DNA from: Reticulascus tulasneorum
Taxonomy: Eukaryota > Ascomycota > Sordariomycetes > Glomerellales > Reticulascaceae
DNA length: 64,000 bases
Direction: 5' to 3'
Assembly (NCBI GenBank): GCA_001557505.1
Contig: LSAX01000012.1
Span: 186,001-250,000 of the forward strand
A program made the translations under genes and the position numbers. The notes beneath the pieces are model-generated. The model saw only the letters and a program-made list of their open reading frames with translations, was not told where the DNA came from and did no database searches. Each line of letters starts with the position of its first letter. The first letter of the stretch is position 1. This document shows positions 1 through 10,186 of this stretch, one piece after another.

Positions 1-2386
1 TACCGAGTGGGAGCATGAATCCGCCGAAAAGAAGCGTGAGCTGGTTAAGGAGGCCTGCAAAGAGAGTTTTGCAGACGAGTTCATCGATCGCTCCCCGATG
101 GTTATGACACTCAAGTGGGAGACTCAGGCACCAAACTCAGCGGTGGCCAGCGGCAGCGACTTGCCATTGCGCGTAGCATTATCTCCAAACCTAAGATTCT
201 GATCCTCGATGAAGCCACGTCTGCCATCGACGTTCGTGGCGAGCAAATCGTGCAGGCGGCACTTGAAAGAGCCTCGAAAGGTCGCACTACAATCACTGTA
301 GCCCATAGGCTATCCACTATCAAAAATGCTGATCAAATCATCGTCTTGCAGCACGGAAAGGTCGTAGAGCTAGGTAATCACCATAACCTCCTGGCCAACC
401 CTGAGGGAGCCTACTATGGATTGGTCTATGCGCAGAAGCTCTCTCTTGGAGACTCAGAAGATGAGGAGCCGATACATGACGAGGACCTCAGGGTTACTCT
501 AGAGCGTGACGAGAGTGCTGCTCAGTCAGAAATGGTCACCACCATCCAAACCGCAAAGTGGAAGAACAAGAATCTCTTTAGCGGCTTTGGAAAGTTATTA
601 TACGAGCAAAATAGCCGCTTTCCGCTATATGCTATCGCCATCATCTTTTCCGCCGGAGCGGCAGCCGGCGCTCCTCTTCAAGCGTACTTCATGGCCCAAG
701 CCATCGCCGTCCTCCAGAAAACAGGCCGGGAGCAGCTTGATGATTCGGCGTTTTGGTCTAGGATGTGGGCTATCCTTGCGGTCTGCATCGTGATTTACTA
801 CTTTATAGTGGTCGCTGTGTCGACGCGCGTTGAGCATTTCATCGCAGCTGTGTATCGACAAGAGTACTTCGAGTCCATCCTATTGCAAAAGTCATCCTAC
901 TTTGACCAGGAAGATAATGCTATAGGTCAGCTGACAGCTCGTCTCTCGTCTGATCCTACTGCGCTGAAGGAGCTCCTCGGTATTAATACGTGCATGCTTT
1001 TAATAGGTATCTTCTCCGTCATTGGCGCGCTCGCCATCTCGTTCGCCTACGGATGGAAGCTAGCACTTATCGCCCTCTGCGTTATCGTTCCGCTTAACAC
1101 TCTGGGCGGCTTCTACCGAATCCGCTACGAAATGCAGTTTAATGACATGAACGAAGCCGTCTTCTCGGAGAGCTCAAAGTTCGGCGCTGAATCTATTAGC
1201 GCGTTTCGGACCGTTTCAGCTCTTGTGATGGAGGACAGCATCTGCGTGCGATACCAGACACTCTTGGACGGGCATGTCTCAGCAGCCTACAAAAAGGCGC
1301 GATGGACCTCGCTTATTTTCGCCTTCTCAGATAGCATCAGCTTGGCTTGTCAGGCCCTTATCTTATGGTATGGCGGCCGGCTGCTCTCTACTGGAGAGTA
1401 TGGGGCGATTTCGTTCTTCGTAACCTATATGGCCGTCATCCAGGGTGCAGAATCGGCCGGCCAGTAACTTAGCTTTGGGCCCAACGCCGTTCCGGCCTCC
1501 GCAGCTGCAACCCGCATCCATAATGTCCGAGACGGCCGAGTTAAGGAACAGATGTCGGCTTTGACCTCTGTTCCCGAAACGGAAGGTGGTGTCAAGATCG
1601 AGATCAAGGATGTCCACTTCAAGTACCCCACGCGTGACGTGTCTATTTTCAAGGGGCTCAACCTCACAATTGAGAAGGGCCAGTTTGCTGCACTCGTCGG
1701 CGCATCAGGGTCTGGCAAGACGTCGATCGTTGCCCTTCTCGAGCGTTTCTACGACGTTGCCAAGGGCCAGATCCTATTCAACGGCAAGGATATCAGCGAT
1801 ATCAACGCCCATGAATACCGCAAGCTCCTTTCGCTGGTTGCTCAGGAACCTTCTCTGTTCTCAGGGTCCATCCGCGAAAACATCCTCCTAGGCGTCAATC
1901 CCGACGAGGTCACAGAGGAACAGCTGCACCAGTGTTGCCGTGACGCCAATATCCACGACTTCATCGTCTCGCTACCCGACGGGTACAACACCGAAATCGG
2001 CAGCAAAGGCGTCAGTCTCAGCGGTGGACAGAAGCAGAGAGTTTCGGTCGCACGTGCTCTGATTAGAAACCCGAGCTTATTACTGCTGGACGAGGCGACC
2101 AGCTCTCTAGACTCGGAAAGCGAGAAGATCGTGCAAGCGGCGCTTGAGACGGCGGTGAAAGACCGGACGACAATCGCCGTTGCGCACCGGCTGGCTACCA
2201 TTCAGAACGCTGACATCATCTACGTATTGGGCAATGGACAGGTGCTTGAGAAGGGCTCACATGCCGAGCTGCTCAAGTTGAAGGGTATCTATTGGCACAT
2301 GGTGAGTTCGCGACCATTAACCCTCTTTCCCGTCTGGAAAATGCTGACTTGGGAAATAGTGTCAGAACCAGGCTCTGGACCGATAG
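1..2386 (+). pseudogene. ABC-B (MDR/P-glycoprotein type) exporter, 5' truncated by window edge and broken
   Basis: This is the C-terminal two thirds of a full-size TMD-NBD-TMD-NBD drug or peptide exporter of the plasma membrane. Visible in order: the end of NBD1 (signature LSGGQRQR, Walker B ILILDEATSAID, H-loop VAHRLS), a second membrane domain at about 580-1460, and NBD2 with Walker A GASGSGKTS, Q-loop VAQEPSLF, signature LSGGQKQR and Walker B LLLLDEATSSLD. A 58-nt intron (2302-2359, GTGAGT..TAG, branch CTGAC) gives the family-typical end YWHMCQNQALDR with stop TAG at 2384-2386. Two lesions are visible. One base is missing at about 91, because the family sequence FADEFID runs in frame 2 before it and GDSGTKLSGG in frame 1 after it. 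An in-frame TAA stands at 1465-1467, and both sides read on in the same frame (FGPNA follows). It is either a pseudogene or two sequence errors. Self-resistance or export for the NRPS product is an inference from proximity only. Confidence 0.85.
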
Positions 2387-3790
2387 AGCGTGAATGAATG
2401 ATATCTCATATATCTAAATATATCTGCCTACCTACAGAGATAAACTATATAAGCCTAAGGTAATTTTCTACTCTGACCTCTGACTAAATGGAAATGCTAG
2501 GTCATCTTGAGCTTGAAGGACAAAAAGTTAAGAAGTAACCGCTGTGTGCCGTCGGCCCTGGCGGCTGATATGAACTATCAATATTCCAGGTCGGGCTCCG
2601 CCGTCTTATACCGTATTGTGCGCTGCTCGTCTAACACTTATTGAGGAATTGCGTGATTTGATTTTGCCATGCAGTTTAAGGTACGTCTGAAAGGCTGCGT
2701 AGCATCCGCTAAGAAAACGCAGTCGGCCATATTTTGTATTGCTGCTCCTTCGCCTTCTGTCGCACTGTAACCCCTACGACAAAAAGGGAATCCCCTAGCG
2801 TCGCCAGAGGTACAGTGATATATAAATGCCACACCTTCTTAGTAAATCTAGGTTCGTAAGCCCCTCTAGCTCCTGGATGGCGGCTACAATGTGTCCGAAG
2901 GCTCCATGTCAATTGCCGTCTTGTGAGAGTGGTCCCTCTTGAACTATACGTCGTTCCCAGGCATAAATTAGTGGTATAGAATGTTAAGTGGTCACTCACC
3001 TAGCAAGATTGTGCATACTATTGCTCGATCACCCTAGAACCTAAAAAGCGCAAGATTGTCGAAGCTAAGACCATCGACCAAAGAGTGATGGTCCGTGCTA
3101 GAGCCCTTGCTCTCCTTCTGTTGGCATTATAGTATGCCGACTAGCTCTATCTCTACTTACAAGCAAGGCTACAAAAAAGCCTTATTAGTAGCCAGTATCC
3201 AAGGTGGATCTTCTGGGGCAGGCTCGCAACCACTCGATCTAAACCAAATGTCACGGGTCAAAGTCAAATTTTCGGCAGTCCGCCGCACACCAAGCCCACT
3301 GCTTCGAAGCGCTTGGCAGTTTAACGCAGCTACAGGATCTAGGGTAGTGGTGAGAGCCTCCGTGACGGTGAGTCGCTATCATTTAGAACGCTTGATCGTG
3401 TTTGCATCGGGGTTGGTAGTATAGTCAAATGCAATATCTCTGCGACTTTTATGGCTCGTTTATCTGTTCACCACCACTTAAAACGGCTGAAAGTTGACAG
3501 TGCGTTAAGATTTCAGATCTACCAGTCTGCATATAACGATGTGAGGTTAAGATGTAATAGAGGGGCTGCTGAGCCAATAAAGATCGAATTACTAGGCCCC
3601 CGTGTGTGTATGTGTTTGGAATCTGATCCCACAGCCCTGTCCACACGTTACCTAATGGCTCTGCATTCAGCATGCCCTTAAGGTTCCCTACCAGGGTCTT
3701 TAAGTCTTGATTCTGAGACCGTGGTTTAATCTGGTCTGAGTTTATGTTTACTACTGCCCCTACATCTTCTGTTCTGCCATTCCCGGTTAC
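2387..3790. other. Intergenic, no recognisable gene
   Basis: About 1.4 kb with only short open frames (the longest about 100 codons at 3095-3424 and 2709-2999) that show no domain, start context or family resemblance I recognise. I see no tRNA-like or repeat structure. Confidence 0.5.
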
Positions 3791-3943
3791 CTAGGGTTCT
3801 TCTGCATTTTTGCCCTCGCTTTCATCATCGCTCTGTCTTCTTTCCGCTTTGTTCTCACTCTCCTCATCAACGTCTTCTGCGGTGTATACTCCCTCAATCT
3901 CTTCGTCCTCTTCTATTTCTCTGAACTCGGTGCTAATACTCAT
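3791..3943 (-). CDS. Small acidic ORF overlapping the stop of the upstream gene
   Basis: This 50-codon frame begins with an ATG whose last two bases are the first two of the TGA of the 442-aa gene (ATGA overlap). It encodes a very acidic, serine-poor segment (FREIEEDEEIEG, then DEESENKAERR) ending at a TAG. The preceding protein is itself acidic near its end (VETESQVEQDESVGAD), so this may be a displaced acidic C-terminus reached through an unseen intron or frameshift rather than an independent gene. I recognise no family. Confidence 0.3.
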   Translation of the reverse strand: MSISTEFREIEEDEEIEGVYTAEDVDEESENKAERRQSDDESEGKNAEEP

Positions 3944-5268
3944 TGCGGAACGTTATGGCGTCCGCACTTAAGTTTGGTTGTCTTGCCAGCTTGGGTCTGA
4001 CGCGTAAAACTCTCGACTGTCATTCCACTCGTGGCCGTCGTCTCCAACATATTATCGGCACCTACGCTCTCATCCTGCTCAACCTGGCTTTCCGTTTCTA
4101 CTTCCGACCAACCAGACTCGAATATCTCACCATCGTATTCAATGCAAGCCTGATCGCTTGACTCGCCGCTCCTGGTGGCCGCCGGCGGGGTGTCTCCCTT
4201 CGGGCGGTCTTGTGTCCTACAAGCCTGAGGACCACCCGGTCGATTTAGGAAGATCGGACGCTTAGATCGAGTTGTAGAAAGCCTGATCCGTTTGGCCGGC
4301 CGAACGGACAGGTGACAGTCATTAAACTTGATACCACCGTCAAGGTTGTGGCTAGAGCTATTCTGGCCGATCGACGGGACAATCATGCCGTAGAGGTCCC
4401 GTTCCAGACCAAAATTCTTAATTGGGGTCCCGTTAATGCCCCGTGCTGAGCTTTTGACCTGCTCTCGTGCGACGGTGGAGGTAGCTTTTTGCCGCGCCCA
4501 TTCCAGGGAGGCGACGATATCAGAGCGCTCAACAGGCGAGCGAGATTCCTGCACTTTGGATGCAGCGGAATGCTCGCCGATGCGGAGAGCCTGGTTCTTG
4601 CCGTGTAAGACACGAAGCTCATGGCGGGCGAGCATTTTAGAATTCAGTAGGTCCACGACATCGTTCCAGTGCGGCATCAGCACGGCGAGGTCGTGGAGCT
4701 GACGGAGCACTGGCAACGGTAAGGCCTGCCAGCCATAGTATTGGAAATACTTAAGACCCCAGGCGGCGATGATACCCGACTGATGCTGCAGGTGCTGACT
4801 CTCACGGTCGCGCATGTTCTTGCCACGATTTGCCAGGCGGCCAAAATCGCCCCAGCGCTCGGCACTAACACCCTTGCGGCCACCAGTGACAGCTAGGAGG
4901 AGTGGAAAGAAGGCTGCTGCGACGTTGGCGGCAAAGGTGTCGATGGCGAGGATATTATCACGGTAAGCCTCGTGCGATTTCTCTCGCTCACGCTCGCTAT
5001 GGCATGTCTGGGAGTCTCGGTGGAGGCTGGCAGCGAGGTTTATTGCAGCCACGGTTGGAGATATCGAGGGGTGCGCAGAGGAGACCACATCCCCACTAAT
5101 GGCCGAGTATAGGCGCTCTTGCAATGCCATTTCCACCATCGGGGTTGGCGGGAACGATGGGAAGCTATTAATTAATGGCGCGTGAGGAATATCGGTTGCA
5201 CCTAGAGATACTACAGGGTCAGGTGCAGAGTTGAATGAGATGCCATGCCGGAGCCGCTCCAGCCTCAC
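3940..5268 (-). CDS. Hypothetical protein, 442 aa
   Basis: A single-exon frame with no family I recognise. The first third contains a conserved-looking block with YRDNILAIDTFAANVAAAFFPLLLAVTGG (about residues 100-130, one possible hydrophobic helix), followed by HQSGIIAAWGLKYFQYYGW and a helical stretch with PVLRQLHDLAVLMPHWNDVV. The last 170 residues are low-complexity, basic then acidic, with a bipartite basic cluster (RPAKRIRLSTTRSKR) that could be a nuclear localisation signal. The start at 5268 is the first ATG of the frame. The gene stands alone, with no close neighbour on the same strand. It could belong to a fungal mobile element, but no transposase motif is visible. Confidence 0.5.
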   Translation of the reverse strand: MRLERLRHGISFNSAPDPVVSLGATDIPHAPLINSFPSFPPTPMVEMALQERLYSAISGDVVSSAHPSISPTVAAINLAASLHRDSQTCHSEREREKSHEAYRDNILAIDTFAANVAAAFFPLLLAVTGGRKGVSAERWGDFGRLANRGKNMRDRESQHLQHQSGIIAAWGLKYFQYYGWQALPLPVLRQLHDLAVLMPHWNDVVDLLNSKMLARHELRVLHGKNQALRIGEHSAASKVQESRSPVERSDIVASLEWARQKATSTVAREQVKSSARGINGTPIKNFGLERDLYGMIVPSIGQNSSSHNLDGGIKFNDCHLSVRPAKRIRLSTTRSKRPIFLNRPGGPQACRTQDRPKGDTPPAATRSGESSDQACIEYDGEIFESGWSEVETESQVEQDESVGADNMLETTATSGMTVESFTRQTQAGKTTKLKCGRHNVPQ

Positions 5269-6128
5269 AATCCTTCTTACTGGCGAGAAGCGCCGGCTTT
5301 ACTGTGCGGTTTGGTAGTAAGAGCTGACCAATAATCCTACTAACAGCATGTGAGTCCGCGTGGGAATTTACGATCCGTACATGGGCGAGTAAAGTGAAAT
5401 ATCACAGTAAGCAGTGAATGACGGTGTGGGCGGGATGCCTGCCACTATCCATCCCCCTGGAGTGCGGATGGATCCACTCAGGTACCCACCTTCTTAGGTC
5501 TGTAGGTTAGGTAGTTCGTAGTTGGCAGGGATATATGAGCCGGGAGCCATGGCCCTTTATAACATTTACTGCGGCGCAATTCAGCGAACTCATGCACAGG
5601 CTAACTTTATAGCGTAATTACAGAGCACTAACACTCTCATCCTTACGGAGTACAAAAGCTTCCGCATTGGTAGAGGAAATTTCCTCCACATTTTGTGTTA
5701 GGGAGCAGCTCTGATGTCTCTACATTATGCGCCCCATGGTCCCAATGTATCTGTCTGATCCTCTTGGTGTCCCTGCCTGCCTGCTTCCAAGGCGGTGCAT
5801 CGCTTATTCCATCTCGGGAAATGGGTTAGGATTCCAAGATGGAATATCTATGGACTGGTGTTCTTCCTGATGAAGCCTCTGCTGCCTTGCGTGCCACAAC
5901 CCTTTGACGTGATTATTATGTGCAACCTCCACCAAATCCATATGAACTGAGCTAAATATTTACGGAGGATGCTTGAGCCAGTCTCTTCGCATTTCTTCAG
6001 GAATTTTCGAAGTCGGAAGTCCACATTTCTTTGCCATGGTAAGTCGCCCCTCGCAAACTGCCGCAGCATTGTGGGATTGCAGGATTAATACAAGCCAACC
6101 GTCAGGTGGTCATCCCAGCGCTCACCGC
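5269..6128. other. Intergenic, nothing recognised
   Basis: About 860 bases with no long open frame and no recognisable repeat. It may hold the promoter of the gene ending at 3940. Confidence 0.45.
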
Positions 6129-6467
6129 TCATTCCATCACATTCTTGATCTGCTGTTGCTCCTCGAGACACGGGCTGTTATTTTCGCTGGGAAAGTGTAG
6201 GCATTCCTCTCTCTGATTCAGCGTCATCGGTGGTGAGCCACAGTTTGAACAGTTTAGACCCAGGTTGTCGATCGGCCCGTACTCCGTTTTCATGCTCTCG
6301 AAGCCATCCAGTCCCGAGAACACGGGGGTTTTCGGTTTTTGTAACACATCGCAGCTATAGGGGCTACTGATAACGCTGCCGGAAGATGACATTGGTGGTG
6401 TGAATGGGTAGTACATTCGCTCATCTCGAATCTCCGTCTCGAGTATGATCATGGGCCGGCGTGTCAT
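6129..6467 (-). pseudogene. Possible fragment of an Msn2/Seb1-like C2H2 regulator (activation segment only)
   Basis: A 112-codon frame reads MYYPFTPPMSSSGSVISS, then SCDVLQKPKTPVFSGLDGFE, then NCGSPPMTLN. From memory this pattern (PPxSSSxSxxSSPxSCDxL, FxGxxGFExxK, SPPxTP) resembles the N-terminal half of the fungal Msn2/Seb1/CTF1-type stress factors. No zinc finger follows downstream on this strand before the next stop, so if the resemblance is real this is an isolated relic. Only a database search could confirm it. The frame could also be chance. Confidence 0.3.
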
Positions 6468-6836
6468 TCGTTCAGAAGCTCATTAATTTCGACTTCACTG
6501 GGAGTCACTCCTTCCAGATCAGCTTAGTAAAATATCGAAAAACACTAAAGAGCTGTGGAATGTCAGTACGATGTCGTCATCTTGCTCAACCTTCGTATAA
6601 TCCGATCCACGACGTTTCTACTTATAAAAGATATGCTGCAGCTAGCGGCAAGGTTTGATGCGACTGTGGCCCAGGTTAGGACTAGTCTACCTTGATGCCT
6701 TCAAGATGTTCAAATACGCTGCCTCGTTAGAGTTTGAAGAAATTGCCCTGAATGATGCACGGTATATTAATCGGTCCTACGATGTTACCGCTACCAACGG
6801 AGGCTCAAAGGCGTCTAGTTCTACATTCGTGTGACA
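6468..6836. other. Short intergenic stretch
   Basis: Only short frames, nothing recognised. It lies 3' of the reductase gene on the opposite side of the relic at 6129. Confidence 0.4.
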
Positions 6837-7808
6837 CTAATGCTCCTGGTCTTTCGTCCCAAGCTTCTTCGCTTCTTTCGTAGCGATTATAAGTGCGTTA
6901 GAAATAGTCGATCTCACATTTCCCTGTTCGAGCTCTAAGAGTCCCTGCATCGTGGAGCCAGCGGGCGACGCCACTTCATGTCGTACTGTCCAAGGCTTGC
7001 GACCGTCTAGCAATACATTTGCAGTTCCCCGCATCGCGTGTGCCGCCATTTGCAACGCATCTAGATGACCCAGTCCCATCGCTACGGCGCCATCCACCAT
7101 AGCATCGACTATAACTGCAAAAAATGCCGGAGAAGAACCGCAGAGAGCAGTGCATACGTCGAAGATCGGCGTTTTGATGTAGAAAACACTGCCCACGCAA
7201 CGAAAGATAGTGTCGGTGATATGAAGCATGGAATCTGGAAACCCATGCGGAGGGCTCTCGATAACAGTAGCAGAGTCTCTCACGAAACATGCTATGTTTG
7301 GCATAGCTCGTATAACAAAATATGACCCATTGTCGCCAAGCGCTGATTCAATCTGTGCTGCGGTGACACCGGCAAGCACACTGATAATTAATTTCTTCCT
7401 CAGTGCCTCTCGCATCCCCGGCTCGTCGATGATAGCCTTATACATGTGCGGCTGGCAGGCCAAGAGAATAACTTCGGCCTGTTTAACGCCGTTTAGATTC
7501 TGGCATTCTAGTATCTCAGTGTTTGTGATAGCTGTCTGTGTGCCAAGCCTGTCTCTGATTGCTTTTGCAGCTTCCTTACGGCGCACACAACCCACAAAAT
7601 GAGAAAATATGCCTGCTGATTTGCCGGCTGTAAGATCTGTATTTGATGCAAGTATGCCCGAAAGAATGGCGGTGCCAAGTGCTCCTGATGTAGTGTCAGT
7701 TGACTTATCTTGTTATGGAACTGGAACCATACCACATCCGAGGATTGTTAAGGTTTTCTTGCTTCTAGCATTTACTCCATTCTCGTGTTCCATATTGTTA
7801 GATGTCAT
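6837..7808 (-). CDS. Pyrroline-5-carboxylate reductase, two exons, 307 aa
   Basis: The predicted enzyme reduces 1-pyrroline-5-carboxylate, or a methylated or ring-expanded analogue, to proline or its analogue using NAD(P)H. The frame alone starts inside the gene. A 48-nt intron on the minus strand (7732-7685, GTATGG..CAG, branch AACTGAC) joins exon 1 (7808-7733, MTSNNMEHENG..) to exon 2 (7684-6837). The splice rebuilds the Rossmann dinucleotide motif as TLTILGCGALGTAILSGIL. Family motifs follow: VILLACQPHMY, the LAGVTAAQIE helix, IRAMPNI, and the C-terminal signature region ASPAGSTMQGLLELEQG. Length is normal for the family and no lesion is seen. It may be a housekeeping paralogue. In fungal and bacterial peptide clusters such reductases also supply 4-methylproline or pipecolate, so a link to the NRPS is possible but is inference. 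Confidence 0.9.
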
Positions 7809-10186
7809 ACTAGCAAATGATGTGGTCGGTTTGCAATGCTTCTTTGGTGGAGCAGATAGCCTTCTCGCTGCAGTATGCCTTTAGCTTTCAAGGTCAAGAT
7901 ACACTACTTGAGATATGATTGCGGAAGACCTAGGACGCGATACAAAGATGGAAGAACTCAATATGACTGTCTTGTTTAGGCCTCAGTTCTATCGTCTATG
8001 GGCAAGGGGGGGGGGCGCGGGGGGTGGTGTGGCATTTTATAAGCGACGGTGACACTGAGGGAAGTCCCTTTTTGTCGTTGGGGTAAAATGCGGCAATCCA
8101 CTGAAGCGCTCAGCAGCGCACATTTCATGGGTCTGCGCCATCTGGCATGTCGGCCGCTTCCGAACCGCAGTCTTACAATTTGGTCCACAAATCTATTTTA
8201 AATCTAAGGTATAGGTTTGGCCTTGGTTGGGTTGAGATCAGGGCTGATCCTCAACCGCAACTGCTCTAATGAATGACGTCAATGTTGGTATAATGAGTAA
8301 CAATCTTAGCCACGATCGGCGGGCTCACCATCGCGAGTAATTTGCCGAGCGGTAAGTTCAGTGTAAAGTTGTAAGCCTGATCTTCAGGTGAAAACGAACG
8401 TGTACCGGAATCTCAAGTATTCCTGCACGGACCATCACTCCGTGGTCGATGGCCCAAGCTTTCTCGGCCTGTATTACTAAGAATACAGTTTAAACAATGA
8501 TCTTGCACCCGTTAAAGTCTGTCACGATGGCGAGTAGCGAGTGGGCAGGCGATGATAAATCTAGCAAGATCCTAGCACGAGCCGATCAGGCGTTCGATGA
8601 TCTGTTATTCTGTCTAGGTAGGTATCCAAATATCTTAGACAAGCAATTCCATTATTTATGAAGCCCATTACAACCACGTGATGGGTGGTTCATGCAGCAA
8701 ATCTCTGCTTCTTACAAGGTAGCCGTCTTATATTCTCGCTAGGAGGAATCATAATATCTATTATTCACCCTGGCATAAATCCTTCAAAGTTGGCCTTCTG
8801 CTCAAGCAACATACCTTCCATCGTCTGCTTCGAGTACCACGCTAAATCTTCGATAGGAACCTCAGAGGCTTCTTCCAAGAAAATGCAAAATTTGCCTTGT
8901 TATCCATTTCACGTAAGGGAATATAATAGATTTTAATTTTACTTTTAGACCTAATTCTGAGAAAGTTGTTAAGGGAGCGTGTAAATCTCTTTGACTCTGA
9001 ATATCTCGGCCAATTTCAGGCCGATTTTGCACCCCTCTTAAAGTCTATCTCTTAATAAGGTTTCGGATACATTACCAAAATCATAGCCTGTTCTATGAAG
9101 AGGTTGTCGAGATAGAGACCTCTGCAATTCTGGCTTTTTGGTGGGGACAGGGGGGCGGAATGGGAGTGTTTTGACTCGTACACTAGGTACATGATATATC
9201 CCCTGTCCTGGAAACAATATTAGCGTACGGCAAAGCAATGCCACCAGACACTGAAATAGATGAACGAAGGCAACAAGCTGTTGACACAGCAGGAACTGAA
9301 AGAAGGGGGTATGAGGCCGGCTGCGGAAGAATGATAGGGAAAAGGCAACTTGGTTCAATGCCACAGCCCGTACAATAGGAACTAGAGTGCCAACACCCAC
9401 AACGTGTGAACTTAGCGGCCGAACCTTGGCACGACATACTTAGACTAGAGACGCTAGAACAGCCCTTGGTTAGAGCTAGTCGCAGTAAGTTCAAGATGCG
9501 ACGAACATGGCAGCCGCGGCAGCCGCGTTGAGAGCTCACCGAGAGCAAGAATTTTAGTTCCCCGACGACTTTAGAGAGCAACGAGAGCATTGACGGCAGA
9601 CACCTGATTTCCAGGTCTAGCAAGACGAGGCGCGGTATGCAGAACGGAACGCACAGGCAACACAGCAAAGATACAATGCAAGATTTTGGGTAACACAACG
9701 TGAGACACCAGAACAGCGTCAATGACGCATCATACTACAGCAGCGGAAGTGGTGGATACATGGAGAGTAATGGCAGAAGTTGCAAAGAAAGTTGAATGAG
9801 ACGGAAGAAAACGCAATGATCGAAGAACTATATGACGCTAGCGCCGTGCGCGGACAGCGCTGCTAGTTCGAAACTTCGAAGCACTGCTCGATGACGACCT
9901 CATTACGTCAGATGACGAACAATATGACCAATGATGACTCGACGGTGGGGCGTGTTGGAGCCACTGGAAGTGCTTGAGAATGAAAGCGGGCAGAATGGCG
10001 TTATGTGGAATGTGGAATTCATCTACTCTCGTAGAGCAATGTCTAACAAAGACGGCGTTAAAATGTGGGAAATTTTATAGCTTCTACCTAGGGGTCAGAT
10101 TTATATTTCTCTTCAACCCAAGTCCCTCACCGCCATCCTTTCTTCGGTCTCCGCCAAAAGAACCCACGTCGGAGATAGTAGAGACA
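7809..10186. other. Intergenic, probably decayed repeat DNA
   Basis: About 2.4 kb without a convincing gene. A G-run with GC-rich flank lies at 8006-8025. The segment 9180-9900 is purine-rich on the plus strand and reads as glutamine- and arginine-rich fragments interrupted by stops in every frame, suggesting a decayed mobile-element ORF, but no diagnostic motif survives. Confidence 0.4.

Noticed and set aside
1463..1503. An intron removing the TAA of the ABC gene
   Set aside because: The only nearby GT..AG choice (41 nt) shifts the frame and deletes residues conserved in the family (LSFGPNA).
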